Part shown: positions 49,303 to 61,163 of the stretch, one piece after another
Numbering within the stretch: the first letter of the stretch is position 1
Layout: every line of letters begins with the position of its first letter
Source of the DNA: Photobacterium arenosum
GTDB taxonomy: Bacteria; Pseudomonadota; Gammaproteobacteria; Enterobacterales; Vibrionaceae
Length of the DNA: 64,000 bases
Assembly (NCBI RefSeq): GCF_014841115.1
Contig: NZ_JACYTP010000004.1
Location: 1-64,000, forward strand
Direction: 5' to 3'
Made by a program: the position numbers and the translations under genes
Notes under the pieces: generated by a model
Database searches by the model: none
Seen by the model: only the letters and a program-made list of their open reading frames with translations
Told to the model about the DNA's origin: nothing

Positions 49303-49386
49303 TCAATTCCTCCGCCAGCATGATCTGGTTCAGGTTCAATGGGTCCCGTACGCAGTACGATCTCAGCCCTAAGGCTCCCCATGAGA
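49303..49386 (-). promoter_or_regulatory. TPP riboswitch (THI box) upstream of thiBPQ
   Basis: Read on the minus strand, it has GGGGAGCCTTAGGGCTGAGA, then ACCC, then the highly conserved TTGAACCTGAACCAGATCAT and a closing GGCGGAGGAA. These are the P2/P3 and P4/P5 core elements of the TPP aptamer. I see no strong terminator between it and thiB, so control may act on translation. Ends are approximate. Confidence 0.93.
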
Positions 49387-49480
49387 ACGGCTCTCATTGT
49401 AAACGCGGCCGACACAGGTTGCCAGCCACAATTGCGGCTGGCTGTGATTCCTGAGCTGCAAGTTAAATTGTCAGGCGAGG

Positions 49481-50281
49481 CTATTTGATCTCATTGAGCC
49501 GCCAGTCGTAATCGTAACTGGGCGATACCAGCGTCACCGGCCGGTTGAGGTAAGTGTTCAGATGTTTTTGCAGCTCAGCCAGAGTACCGAAATCACTCTG
49601 ATACCAGTCATAAATTGACGACAGACGGACACTCTGGCCGCGCACATCAACCCCTTTTTCGCTGTTGATAAAGCGCTTGGCAGCTTCATCCAGCTGCTCG
49701 TTCAGCTTATCGGCCTGCATGACCTCAGGGAGCAGATCCGGGCAGCCCAAGCTGGCACAGTTCACCACATAGTGAATACGCTCGTCCTGCCAGATAGGGC
49801 GCAGGATCCTGTGTTCAATATCATTGAGCGACAATTTTTGTCCGCGGATAGTGATCAGTTTTTCATCCCAGGGACCGAAGTTGAATATGCCGCCGAGTTT
49901 GGTGATCGAGCTGACCGGATAGTTGTCCAGAATCACTCTGACGGTCAGAGCGTTATACAAATTTACCCAGTAGGCAAATTGTTCATTGCGGTTGTAGCGG
50001 CGCGGATCCAGCGCGGTGAGTTCACTCAGATAGCGTGCCAGAGCCGCTTTATCCTGCTGGCTGACCGCGGCATAACGAAAGCGGGTCTGTTTGGGGGCGA
50101 CCAGCAGATAGTCGTTGAGCAGGCCCTGCCAGAGAGTGTGGTCAATTTTTGCGGTATTGCTGGGGTTGCTGGCTTGCCACAAAGGCCAGAGATCGGCTTT
50201 GGGGGCGGCCAGTGCCGTTGAAGACAGGCTGAGCAATGTCATCAGGAGCAAGACGGTCAGGGTTTGGCGTAGCGGATACAT
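49481..50281 (-). CDS. DUF547 domain-containing secreted protein
   Basis: From ATG 50281 (AGAGG 7 bases upstream) the protein has 266 residues with a signal peptide (MYPLRQTLTVLLLMTLLSLSSTALA). The DUF547 domain is recognised by RNEQFAYWVNLYNALTVRVIL, LSLNDIEHRILRPIWQDERIHYVVNCASLGCPDL and FINSEKGV. The fold is related to papain-like or transglutaminase-like proteins by some predictions, but no function is established. It stands between the thi and leu operons on the same strand. Confidence 0.88.
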   Translation of the reverse strand: MYPLRQTLTVLLLMTLLSLSSTALAAPKADLWPLWQASNPSNTAKIDHTLWQGLLNDYLLVAPKQTRFRYAAVSQQDKAALARYLSELTALDPRRYNRNEQFAYWVNLYNALTVRVILDNYPVSSITKLGGIFNFGPWDEKLITIRGQKLSLNDIEHRILRPIWQDERIHYVVNCASLGCPDLLPEVMQADKLNEQLDEAAKRFINSEKGVDVRGQSVRLSSIYDWYQSDFGTLAELQKHLNTYLNRPVTLVSPSYDYDWRLNEIK

Positions 50282-50356
50282 GTGAACACCTCTGTAAAAA
50301 GATTGATATTCAACAGACCGAAGCAAGGGGGTGTTTCTTTCCGGTGCAGGCGCTTA

Positions 50357-50384
50357 ACAAAACACCCTGCCGGAGCAGGGTGTC
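50357..50384 (-). terminator. leu operon terminator
   Basis: ACACCCTGC-CGGA-GCAGGGTGT is a 9-bp perfect stem. On the minus strand TTTTGTT follows. It lies about 28 bases after the leuD stop. Confidence 0.87.
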
Positions 50385-50411
50385 TGAGCCAGTCAGCAAT
50401 GACAGTATAGA

Positions 50412-51014
50412 TCAGGCCAGAAAGGCCGGGATCTTACTTTCATATTCAGCGATTTTATCTTCGTGCTGCAGGGTCAGGCCGATGTTGTCCAGACCGTTCA
50501 GCAGGCAGTGGCGGCGGAACTCGTCAATCTCGAAGCTGTAGGACTTGCCGTTGGCGCTGACCGTCATGCTTACCAGATCTACTGTCACTTCGGCGCCCTG
50601 GTTGGCGTCGACAAACTGGAAGATCTCATCAACTTCGGCATCTGTCAGGCGCACAGGTACCATCTGGTTGTTGATCGCGTTGCCATAGAAAATATCGGCA
50701 AAGCTCGGCGCAATGATGATGTTGATACCGTAATCAGCCAGCGCCCAGGGCGCGTGCTCGCGTGATGAACCACAGCCGAAGTTTTCACGGGCCAGCAGGA
50801 TACTGGCACCCTGATAGCGCGGGTGGTTCAGAACGAACTCAGGATTAGGCTGTTCGCCGGCGTCATCAAGAAAGCGCCAGTCGTGAAACAGGTGCTTACC
50901 GAAACCGGTACGGTTTACTTTCTGCAAAAACTGCTTTGGAATGATGGCGTCAGTGTCGACGTTCGCGGCATCCAGTGGCACCACCAGTCCTGTGTGTTGT
51001 TTGATTCCTGCCAT
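50412..51014 (-). CDS. leuD: 3-isopropylmalate dehydratase small subunit
   Basis: The protein has 200 residues. [14 protein letters not shown] and [14 protein letters not shown] are the small-subunit signatures. With LeuC it isomerises 2-isopropylmalate to 3-isopropylmalate. It lies 17 bases after leuC and is the last gene of the operon. Confidence 0.97.
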   Translation of the reverse strand: MAGIKQHTGLVVPLDAANVDTDAIIPKQFLQKVNRTGFGKHLFHDWRFLDDAGEQPNPEFVLNHPRYQGASILLARENFGCGSSREHAPWALADYGINIIIAPSFADIFYGNAINNQMVPVRLTDAEVDEIFQFVDANQGAEVTVDLVSMTVSANGKSYSFEIDEFRRHCLLNGLDNIGLTLQHEDKIAEYESKIPAFLA

Positions 51015-51031
51015 GGTTGTTCCCTCTTAAA

Positions 51032-52471
51032 TTAGGCGGTGGCGACGGTGGCTTTGTCCAGCTCGCGGATGTCGACGAAGTGGCCGGCACAGGCAGCGGC
51101 GGCGGCCATCGCCGGGCTGACCAGATGGGTGCGGCCATCGCGGCCCTGACGGCCTTCAAAGTTACGGTTACTGGTCGAAGCGCAGCGCTCACCCGGACCT
51201 AAGCGATCGTTGTTCATCGCCAGACACATAGAGCAGCCAGGCAGGCGCCATTCAAAACCGGCTTCGATGAAGATCTTGTCCAGCCCTTCCTGCTCGGCCT
51301 GCGCTTTGACCTGCTCAGAACCGGGAACCACCAGCGCCTGAACATTGGGGGCCACTTTGCGGCCTTTGGCGACAGCGGCGGCAGCTCGCATATCTTCAAT
51401 ACGTGAGTTGGTGCAAGAACCGATGAAGACTTTATCAATCGGGAAATCCACCAGTTTTTTACCCGCTTCCAGGCCCATGTAAGCCAGTGCTTTGGCGGCA
51501 GAAGAGCGCTCAACGGCATCGCTGAAGCTGTCTGGTGCCGGAATCGGCTCATCAATGGCAATTACCTGACCCGGGTTGGTGCCCCAGGTAACCTGTGGTT
51601 TGATGTCTTTGGCATCCAGGGTCACCACGTGGTCGAACTGTGCACCGGGATCGGATTTCATTGTCTGCCAGTATGCAACGGCAGCTTCAAAGTCGGCGCC
51701 GGTCGGGGCAAAGTTACGGCCCTGGATGTAATCAAAGGTGGTCTGATCCGGTGCGATCAGGCCCGCTTTGGCACCCAGCTCAATCGCCATGTTACAGACC
51801 GTCATCCGGCCTTCCATGCTCAGATCCGTGATAGCTTCTCCACAGAATTCCACTACATAGCCGGTACCGCCGGCGGCTGTGGTTTTGCCGATGATCGCCA
51901 GGATGATGTCTTTGGCTGTGATGCCAGGGGCCACTTTGCCTCTGACTTCAATTTTCATGGTTTTGGCGCGGGCTTGTTTCAGGGTCTGGGTGGCCAGAAC
52001 GTGCTCAACCTCAGACGTACCGATACCGAAGGCCAGCGCGCCGAACGCCCCATGGGTGGCGGTGTGGGAATCGCCACACACGATAGTCATGCCCGGCAGG
52101 GTAATACCCAGCTCAGGCCCCATGACATGGACTATGCCCTGATATTTATGGTTCAGATCATACAGGGTGACGCCAAAATCTTTACAGTTCTTAGCCAGAG
52201 TTTCCATCTGGATACGGGCCATCTCACCCGATGCATTGATGTCTTTGGTCTGCGTCGAGACGTTGTGGTCCATAGTGGCGAAGGTCTTGCCGGTCTGGCG
52301 AACCTGACGGCCTTTTTCACGCAAACCGTCAAAGGCCTGCGGCGAAGTGACTTCGTGCACCAGGTGGCGGTCGATATACAGGATCGGGTTTTCACCTTCG
52401 GCGGCTACCACGACGTGGGCATCATAGACTTTTTCGTACAGCGTTTTGGCTGTGTGTGTTGTGTTTGACAT
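51032..52471 (-). CDS. leuC: 3-isopropylmalate dehydratase large subunit
   Basis: The protein has 479 residues, a little longer than E. coli LeuC (466), partly from a short N-terminal extension before [13 protein letters not shown]. Iron-sulfur ligands are in [17 protein letters not shown] and [33 protein letters not shown] is a further signature. It is the catalytic [4Fe-4S] subunit paired with LeuD. Confidence 0.97.
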   Translation of the reverse strand: MSNTTHTAKTLYEKVYDAHVVVAAEGENPILYIDRHLVHEVTSPQAFDGLREKGRQVRQTGKTFATMDHNVSTQTKDINASGEMARIQMETLAKNCKDFGVTLYDLNHKYQGIVHVMGPELGITLPGMTIVCGDSHTATHGAFGALAFGIGTSEVEHVLATQTLKQARAKTMKIEVRGKVAPGITAKDIILAIIGKTTAAGGTGYVVEFCGEAITDLSMEGRMTVCNMAIELGAKAGLIAPDQTTFDYIQGRNFAPTGADFEAAVAYWQTMKSDPGAQFDHVVTLDAKDIKPQVTWGTNPGQVIAIDEPIPAPDSFSDAVERSSAAKALAYMGLEAGKKLVDFPIDKVFIGSCTNSRIEDMRAAAAVAKGRKVAPNVQALVVPGSEQVKAQAEQEGLDKIFIEAGFEWRLPGCSMCLAMNNDRLGPGERCASTSNRNFEGRQGRDGRTHLVSPAMAAAAACAGHFVDIRELDKATVATA

Positions 52472-52497
52472 TGCTCGTTTGCTCCTCGTCGTTCGGC

Positions 52498-55142
<2,645 letters not shown>

Positions 55143-55213
55143 GATTGCTTCCTTTTTAGTTGGCCTGCCTGTCTATGATGGCTGGGTCGCGTCCTGTACG
55201 CCGGGCCTTTATA

Positions 55214-55243
55214 CGAAAAACCCGCGCTTGGGCGCGGGTTAAT
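55214..55243 (-). terminator. leu attenuator terminator
   Basis: ACCCGCGC-CCAA-GCGCGGGT on the minus strand, followed by TTTTTCG, stands between the leader peptide stop (55272) and leuA (55142). It is placed as in enterobacterial leu attenuation. Confidence 0.88.
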
Positions 55244-55271
55244 CTGAATTTTTAGCGGTGAATTTCACCCA

Positions 55272-55337
55272 TCAGCTACCCACGCGACTGGTCACGAGAA
55301 GGAGTAGGCTGAGGAGAAGGGTGAATTGTGTTTGCAT
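55272..55337 (-). CDS. leuL: leu operon leader peptide
   Basis: The peptide has 21 residues: MQTQFTLLLSLLLLVTSRVGS. Seven of the eight codons from residue 7 to 14 are leucine, mostly CTC, CTT or CTA rather than CTG. Slow reading of these when Leu-tRNA is scarce would favour an antiterminator and prevent the hairpin at 55214-55243. The layout identifies transcription attenuation of leuABCD. Confidence 0.88.
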   Translation of the reverse strand: MQTQFTLLLSLLLLVTSRVGS

Positions 55338-55371
55338 TGTTTTTTTGATCCGCTGTGTTGTTGACCAAAGG

Positions 55372-55399
55372 AATATCAAATTGTACAGACTAGCGTCAA
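55372..55399 (-). promoter_or_regulatory. candidate leu operon promoter
   Basis: On the minus strand TTGACG (55399-55394) and GATATT (55377-55372) are 16 bases apart, about 35 bases ahead of the leuL start. The -35 is good and the -10 is moderate. LeuO and Lrp sites may lie around it but are not identified. Confidence 0.5.
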
Positions 55400-55593
55400 G
55401 CGATAATTGTATCTTTATGCATTTTCGATAGGAGAGCGGAGGCGTCTGACTCCTTTTGGCGATAGCGCAACAGTGGCCGGCACCATCCGGTAGCGCAAAG
55501 ACGGCGATTGTCATTATCCCTCCTCGAAATCGTCACCCGCATGTCATATCTGCTTCTTAATCTGGCTGCACAGGTTAAGAGGAGAATAGTGCT

Positions 55594-56109
55594 ATGGCAG
55601 TGACTGTATTGGTACCTATCCAGCGCTTTGATTACGCCTTTTCCAGTTTATGTCTGTGTCACCGCTTTAATCAGCCGGTGGCGACACTGAGCCGGATGGT
55701 CTCCCGTTCCGGGGACGGGCCTTTATACTTACTGTTCGGCTTGCTGGCCTGGGTATTTGACCGGCAACAGGGCGGGCAGGTATTAGGCTTGGGATTACTG
55801 GCATTTCTGTTGGAATTGCCTGTCTACCTGCTGTTGAAAAACACCTTCAAACGAGATCGTCCGGCGCAGCTACCCAGTTTTATTCAACCTTCTGACAAAT
55901 ACAGCCTGCCATCCGGACACACCGCCGCTGCTTTTCTGATGGCGTCGTTAATTTCTACCTTTTACCCGGCAGCAGCCTGGCTGGTCTGGCCCTGGGCGAT
56001 ACTGATCGGATTCTCCCGTGTGCTGCTGGGTGTGCATTTCATTACCGACATTGTGGCGGGCGCTTTGCTGGGCATGATGTGCTTTGATGTCGTCAAGGGG
56101 GCGATATGA
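55594..56109 (+). CDS. PAP2-family membrane phosphatase
   Basis: The protein has 171 residues with several helices. The three phosphatase motifs are KNTFKRDRP, LPSGHTAAA and SRVLLGVHFITDIVAG. It resembles PgpB-like enzymes that dephosphorylate undecaprenyl pyrophosphate or lipid phosphates. The SD is AGAGGAG. It overlaps the following glycosyltransferase gene by 4 bases, so the two probably act in one lipid or lipid-linked sugar pathway. Confidence 0.9.
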   Translation: MAVTVLVPIQRFDYAFSSLCLCHRFNQPVATLSRMVSRSGDGPLYLLFGLLAWVFDRQQGGQVLGLGLLAFLLELPVYLLLKNTFKRDRPAQLPSFIQPSDKYSLPSGHTAAAFLMASLISTFYPAAAWLVWPWAILIGFSRVLLGVHFITDIVAGALLGMMCFDVVKGAI

Positions 56110-57218
56110 AGATACTTTACGGCGTACAAGGAACCGGTAACGGCCATATTTCCCGGGCCAGGGAAATGGCCAGAGCCTTTTCCCAGCTTGGCGTGACCGT
56201 CGATTTCCATTTCTCCGGCCGCCAGGCTGAACACTATTTTGATATGGAGTGCTTCGGCGATTATCACACCTCCCGCGGGCTGACTTTTATCACAGAGCGC
56301 GGCAGGGTGAACCAATGGCAAACCTTCAGGCAGAATTCGTTGCTGGATTTCTGGCGGGAGGTTAAGGCCATGGATCTGTCCGGTTATGATCTGGTGCTCA
56401 ATGATTTTGAGCCAGTGTCTGCCTGGGCAGCTCGCCGGCAAGGGATCCCCAGTCTGGGGCTCAGTCACCAGAGCGCGTTTTTGTATGATGTGCCGAAAGA
56501 AGGAGAAAGCTGGCTGGACAGAAAGCTGATCCGTTATTTTGCACCGACGGATCAACAACTGGGCCTGCACTGGTACCATTTCGGCGCTCCGATCCTGCCA
56601 CCGGTTGTGCCTCAGCAAACTGATTCCCCGGCGCAATCTGACGGGTCAGTGCTGGTATACCTGCCGTTTGAAGGGCTGGATAAGGTGCTGGAGATGCTGT
56701 CCCGTTTTTCAGCGGTGACCTTTTATTGTTATCACCCCGATGTGCGCCAGAGCTATCAGCAAGACAATGTCCATGTCTGCGCGCTGAGCAGGACTGGCTT
56801 TCATCAGCGGTTAGCCGTATGTGGCGGCGTCATTGCTAATGGAGGTTTTGAGCTGCCGTCAGAAGCTATCGCATTGGGCAAGAAATTGTTGCTCAAACCG
56901 CTGCAAGGCCAGTATGAGCAACTGAGCAATGTGGCAACGCTGGAGCTGATGGGGCTGGCGGTTGGTATGCATTCGCTGGATGCGGCCGCGATACGCAACT
57001 GGCTCGACAGCCATTCGCCGGGACAGGTTATCTGGCCGGATGTGGCGCTGGCCGTTGCCCGCTGGCTACAGGAAGAAAACCGTCCATCAGTGGAGGCGCT
57101 GTGTCAGTCACTCTGGGAACCTGTCAGCTTCCCGGAGCCTGTTCTTGAAACCGTGGCGGATTTCGGCTCAGAGGCTGGGATCTCCAGTAAGCGATCATTA
57201 ATCACCGGGACTTATTGA
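56106..57218 (+). CDS. MJ1255/VC2487-family glycosyltransferase
   Basis: The protein has 370 residues. It begins KILYGVQGTGNGHISRAREMA, the nucleotide-sugar glycosyltransferase (GT-B, MurG-like) opening, and later has VIANGGFELPSEAIALGKKLLLKPLQGQYEQ, the sugar-nucleotide site. I recall the family being named after V. cholerae VC2487, which lies in the same neighbourhood. The acceptor is unknown. Overlap with the PAP2 gene suggests coupled expression. Confidence 0.88.
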   Translation: MKILYGVQGTGNGHISRAREMARAFSQLGVTVDFHFSGRQAEHYFDMECFGDYHTSRGLTFITERGRVNQWQTFRQNSLLDFWREVKAMDLSGYDLVLNDFEPVSAWAARRQGIPSLGLSHQSAFLYDVPKEGESWLDRKLIRYFAPTDQQLGLHWYHFGAPILPPVVPQQTDSPAQSDGSVLVYLPFEGLDKVLEMLSRFSAVTFYCYHPDVRQSYQQDNVHVCALSRTGFHQRLAVCGGVIANGGFELPSEAIALGKKLLLKPLQGQYEQLSNVATLELMGLAVGMHSLDAAAIRNWLDSHSPGQVIWPDVALAVARWLQEENRPSVEALCQSLWEPVSFPEPVLETVADFGSEAGISSKRSLITGTY

Positions 57219-57538
57219 TCACCTCCTTTTCCTGACGTGGCTGGCACGTCAGGAGTCTGACTTCCTTCTAAGTGCTTGAAATTCATTTCTAGTCATATTG
57301 TTTTATATCTTTTTAGATATTTTTATAACGAATTTATCTGCTTGTTTTTGTTTGGACTATCGTTCAATATTGACCCATATCATACTGTTAGAACCAGGTT
57401 GGGTACTCTCAGGGTATTGGTGTCATCATTCTTTTGAATAATACTGATTACCCCCAATTTTCTAATGGGTATGTGAGGGTGTTGTGCCCTGGTTAGCGGG
57501 AGCAAGACTCTCCGGATTATTCGAAGAAGAGGTCAGAA
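57219..57538. promoter_or_regulatory. AT-rich leuO upstream region with several dyads
   Basis: This gap has no ORF. A hairpin, CCTGACGTG-gctgg-CACGTCAGG (57231-57253), follows the glycosyltransferase gene but lacks a T tract. Next come a very AT-rich stretch with ATATCT-TTTT-AGATAT (57305-57320) and a looser dyad around ATTC-tttt-GAAT near 57430-57445. Such DNA suits H-NS binding and LeuO self-control, which is known for leuO in other species; no site is proved here. Confidence 0.5.
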
Positions 57539-58495
57539 ATGGCGCGTAGAGGTATGTCTTTCCAAGCAGCAGAAAATCTCTCCATGGGCTTGAGCCTGCG
57601 GAATGTAGATCTGAATTTGCTGACAGTATTCGATGCGGTGATGCAGGAGCAGAATATCACCCGAGCAGCACATAACCTGGGTATGTCTCAGCCAGCGGTG
57701 AGTAATGCCGTCGCGCGACTGAAAACGACCTTTGACGATGAGCTGTTCATTCGCCATGGAAGGGGAATCCAGCCTACCACCAGAGCCAAGCAATTATTTG
57801 GTCCCGTGCGTCAGGCGCTACAGCTTATTAAAAATGAATTGCCGTCTTCGACTTTCCTGCCGGAAACATCGAACCGCTTGTTCCGCCTGGCGGTGTGTAA
57901 TCCGCTGGATATCCGTTTCGCACCCCATATTCTGCGTCAGCTGGGCGATCTGGCCCCCAAGGCACAGGTGGCGCTGGAAGCGGGTATTGAAAGTGACATG
58001 GTGCAGAAATTGCGCTATCAGGAACTGGATTTCGTTATCGATTATCTTCGTTTCGATGATCAGGGCTTCACGTCTACTGAATTGTTTAAAGACGAGCTGG
58101 TGGTGGTCGCCGCCGGTAACCACCCGCGCATTCAGGGGACGCTGAGTGCCGGCGAGTTCGTGGCTGAAAAGCATGCTGTGCTTCAGCCAGTGCAGGGAGC
58201 GCGAGGGTTTGCAGAGGCCGTGTACCATCAGGCGCCGGGCTGTCACGCTGCCTATCAGGGCGGGAGCCTGAGCAATATGATGTACGTGGTCGGCCAGTCC
58301 GATCTGATTGCTGTGATGCCAAAATGGCTGGCGCAATCCATGGCGGATACCTTGTCGCTCCAGCTGATGACACTGCCGTTTGAAGGTAAAACCATCAGCG
58401 GTTATCTGAGCTGGCATGACTCATCGCAAAAAGATAAGGGCCACCAGTGGCTGCGCGATCAGCTACTGGCTATCTGTGATCAAGTCACCTGCTAA
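57539..58495 (+). CDS. leuO: LysR-type global regulator LeuO
   Basis: The protein has 318 residues. The helix-turn-helix includes VDLNLLTVFDAVMQEQNITRAAHNLGMSQPAVSNAVARLK, and FIRHGRGIQPTTRAKQLF follows. The effector domain ends LAICDQVTC. Both the sequence and the place between the leu operon and ilvIH fit LeuO, which in Vibrio and enterics counters H-NS silencing and influences virulence and stress genes. The start is set by GAAGAGG 8 bases upstream. Confidence 0.92.
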   Translation: MARRGMSFQAAENLSMGLSLRNVDLNLLTVFDAVMQEQNITRAAHNLGMSQPAVSNAVARLKTTFDDELFIRHGRGIQPTTRAKQLFGPVRQALQLIKNELPSSTFLPETSNRLFRLAVCNPLDIRFAPHILRQLGDLAPKAQVALEAGIESDMVQKLRYQELDFVIDYLRFDDQGFTSTELFKDELVVVAAGNHPRIQGTLSAGEFVAEKHAVLQPVQGARGFAEAVYHQAPGCHAAYQGGSLSNMMYVVGQSDLIAVMPKWLAQSMADTLSLQLMTLPFEGKTISGYLSWHDSSQKDKGHQWLRDQLLAICDQVTC

Positions 58496-58520
58496 ATCTC
58501 GCAGCGTCTACTGTGTTGAA

Positions 58521-58560
58521 TACGGCTATTTCTCTTCGGGGAAACAGCCGTTTCTTTTTT
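58521..58560 (+). terminator. leuO terminator
   Basis: ACGGCT...AGCCGT with an inner TTTCTC-TTCG-GGGAAA stem is followed by a T7 tract, 27 bases after the leuO stop. Confidence 0.88.
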
Positions 58561-58740
58561 TCGGGCTCAGGAATTGAGTGCGGATTGTCGCCGAATTGTT
58601 TTATGCCATCTTAAGGAGTGAGAGCCATGCAGCATTCTGCCTGTCACTCTGATGATCTCTGTTGCCTTTTGATGTCCGATCAGTAGACTCTCCGCTCCTT
58701 CAGCGAACAGCTGTAAGCTAATTTCATGACAGAGCCGTTT

Positions 58741-60561
58741 ATGTCACAACTTGACTACCACATAGTTCACCGTATTCAGCACCAGATCGCCCGTTTGGGG
58801 AGCCGTATCGCGCTTCGCTATCATCATGATGGCCAGTGGCGGGACATCAGCTGGCAGACGCTGGGTGAGCAGATTCACCAGCTCTCACTGGCGTTGCTGG
58901 CTCAGGGCATCGGCGTTCAGGATAAAGTCGGGATTTTTTCGCCCAGCATGGCCCGCTGGACGGTCGCCGATCTGTCGACCTTGTACCTGCGCGGGGTGAC
59001 GGTGCCGATTTATCCGACCAGTACCGCTCAGCAAGCGGCTTATATCATCAATAACGCCGACATCAAGGTACTGTTCGTGGGCGAAGCCGCCCAACTGGAT
59101 GCGGTATTGCAGATAGCGGCAGAGTGCCCGCAGCTGGAACGTATCGTGCTGATGGATGGGCACAGTGACCATACCGATCATGCTTTGGTGTGTGATTACC
59201 AGCAGTTTGTCACTCAGGGTAGAAGCGGGGATGAAGAGGTGCTGCAGGCCCGTCTGGCAGATTGCCGGATGGATGATTTGCTGACGCTGATCTACACCTC
59301 TGGCACCACAGGTACGCCCAAAGGGGTGATGCTGGATTACGCCAATATAGCTGCGCAGCTGCAAGGCCATGATCAGAGACTGGCCCTGAGTGAAGGGGAT
59401 GTCTCTTTGTGTTTCCTGCCATTGTCCCATGTGTTCGAACGCGCCTGGAGCTTCTATGTGTTGCACCGCGGTGGTATCAACTGTTATCTGACCGATACCA
59501 ATGCCGTGCGTGAGGCGCTGGTGGAAGTGCGTCCGAATGTGATGTCAGCGGTGCCGCGTGTTTACGAGAAAATTTACGGTGCGGTGCAGGCCAAAGTGGC
59601 CAAAGCGCCTGTTCACCGCCGGGCGCTGTTTCACGCCGCGCTGGCCATTGGTCACCGTATGGCGGCATGCCGGCAGCAGAACCGGCGGCCGGCGGTCTGG
59701 TTAAACATCGCCCACAAAGCGGCAGACAAGCTGGTGCTGTCAAAGCTGCGTGATGTGCTGGGCGGACGCATTAAGTTCATGCCTTGCGGCGGCGCCAAGC
59801 TGGATGCCGGTATCGGACGTTTCTTTCATGCCATAGGCATCAACGTCAAGCTGGGCTACGGGATGACGGAAACCACGGCCACCGTCTCCTGCTGGGACGA
59901 TATGGGTTTTAACGCCGATTCGATTGGTACCCTGATGCCCGGTGCGGAAGTGAAAATCGGTGAGAACAGTGAAATTCTGGTGCGCGGGCCCATGGTGATG
60001 CGCGGGTACTACAAGCTGGCGGAAGAAACCGCCGCGAACTTTACCCCGGACGGTTTCCTGAAAACCGGTGATGCCGGCGAATTCGATGCACAGGGGAATC
60101 TTTTCATCACCGACCGGATTAAGGAGCTGATGAAAACCTCAGGCGGTAAGTATATTGCGCCTCAGGTGATTGAAGGCGCGATCGGCAAGGATACGATGAT
60201 CGAGCAAATCGCGGTGATTGCCGATGCCCGCAAGTTTGTTTCTGCCCTGGTGGTGCCTTGCTTCGACACCCTGGAAAATCACGCCCGCGAGTTGAATATC
60301 AAGTATCACAACCGTCTGGAGCTGCTCAGGCACAGCCAGATTATGGCCATGGTCGAGAAACGCATTGCCGAGTTGCAAAAAGATCTCGCCAAGTTTGAGC
60401 AGGTGAAAAAGTTTACGTTACTGCCCAAGGCATTCTCTATGAATGATGGAGAGCTGACACCGACGCAGAAGCTGCGCCGCAAGGTGATCCTTCAGCGCTA
60501 TCATCAGCAGATTGAAGCCATGTATCACGAGAACCCGCGGCAGGAGCCACCGAAGCGTTAA
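58741..60561 (+). CDS. long-chain acyl-CoA synthetase (AMP-forming)
   Basis: From ATG 58741 the protein has 606 residues, [20 protein letters not shown]; an ATG at 58726 is five codons further. The AMP-binding P-loop is [16 protein letters not shown], and [24 protein letters not shown] and [19 protein letters not shown] are the A5, A7 and A10-like motifs. It resembles FadD15-type enzymes and V. cholerae VC2484. It activates fatty acids to CoA thioesters; chain length is not known. It is probably its own transcription unit. Confidence 0.92.
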   Translation: MSQLDYHIVHRIQHQIARLGSRIALRYHHDGQWRDISWQTLGEQIHQLSLALLAQGIGVQDKVGIFSPSMARWTVADLSTLYLRGVTVPIYPTSTAQQAAYIINNADIKVLFVGEAAQLDAVLQIAAECPQLERIVLMDGHSDHTDHALVCDYQQFVTQGRSGDEEVLQARLADCRMDDLLTLIYTSGTTGTPKGVMLDYANIAAQLQGHDQRLALSEGDVSLCFLPLSHVFERAWSFYVLHRGGINCYLTDTNAVREALVEVRPNVMSAVPRVYEKIYGAVQAKVAKAPVHRRALFHAALAIGHRMAACRQQNRRPAVWLNIAHKAADKLVLSKLRDVLGGRIKFMPCGGAKLDAGIGRFFHAIGINVKLGYGMTETTATVSCWDDMGFNADSIGTLMPGAEVKIGENSEILVRGPMVMRGYYKLAEETAANFTPDGFLKTGDAGEFDAQGNLFITDRIKELMKTSGGKYIAPQVIEGAIGKDTMIEQIAVIADARKFVSALVVPCFDTLENHARELNIKYHNRLELLRHSQIMAMVEKRIAELQKDLAKFEQVKKFTLLPKAFSMNDGELTPTQKLRRKVILQRYHQQIEAMYHENPRQEPPKR

Positions 60562-60764
60562 GCGGCTACAGTCCGAAATCCTTTCCGCAACCAGCGGCCT
60601 GCCGACAGGCCGTTGTCTTACCTGTCATACTCTCGCCTGCCTTTTTCATGATTTTCTGTCAGCATTCCTGCTTTGTAACGGATAGAGATGGGTGTATATG
60701 CTGATTTTTTAATGTGATTTTGGTTCATTATCCCGCTCTGTGTTTATTCTCTGGCCGTTAATAA

Positions 60765-60794
60765 GGTTATTTATAGTCAGTACAGAAAATAACC
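60765..60794. promoter_or_regulatory. operator-like dyad ahead of ilvIH
   Basis: Perfect 8-bp arms, GGTTATTT and AAATAACC, are separated by 14 bases. The geometry fits a dimer binding on one face of DNA. No binding protein can be named. Confidence 0.4.
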
Positions 60795-60805
60795 ACGAAA
60801 TAGCT

Positions 60806-60916
60806 ATGGGGAATGGACGCCAGCGGTTAAAAAACGTTAAGGTGGCGACTGGGTTACTGCTGGTGGGAATGTCCATTGGCAGTCACATAGTACGAAAACA
60901 CACTGGATTTCTTTAG
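60806..60916 (+). CDS. candidate 36-residue membrane peptide
   Basis: The ORF reads MGNGRQRLKNVKVATGLLLV and then GMSIGSHIVRKHTGFL. A basic N-terminus precedes one hydrophobic segment of about 17 residues. No good SD stands before it, and I recognise no family, so it may be a chance frame. It directly follows the dyad at 60765. Confidence 0.22.
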   Translation: MGNGRQRLKNVKVATGLLLVGMSIGSHIVRKHTGFL

Positions 60917-61163
60917 GCTAAAGATAAGCCCTAACTATGTTATACCCGTCTGTACCACTGACACTGTTGGTCTGCTCCCTACCGCTGTCTTGCTGACGGC
61001 GACGAATGTTAAGCAAACCCGTTCGGTATGCTGGCGTAACCCGGTATGACTGCCCTTCTGCTGCTGCGGCACAGAAAGACAGCCCCAGCTCGCCATTATA
61101 CCTGGCACACAAGGTCAGATGCTCCGGTACAGATGCAGGTATACGCAACCTGGAGACAAGAAT

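Larger units (their letters stand above)
60562..61163. promoter_or_regulatory. ilvIH upstream regulatory region
   Basis: This 602-bp stretch has no clear long gene. It begins with a weak hairpin, CGGCCTG-CCGA-CAGGCCG (60594-60614 region). It also holds a dyad, GGTTATTT-N14-AAATAACC (60765-60794), and a candidate 36-residue ORF at 60806. Long upstream regions with several Lrp sites are known for ilvIH in enterics, so binding sites are expected, but I cannot place them by eye. Confidence 0.5.

Noticed and set aside
50389-50403. 15-base match (CCAGTCAGCAATGAC) to the rrn terminator, after the leu operon
   Set aside because: Only one arm and the loop are shared and there is no matching second arm or T tract; too short to argue for a repeat family.
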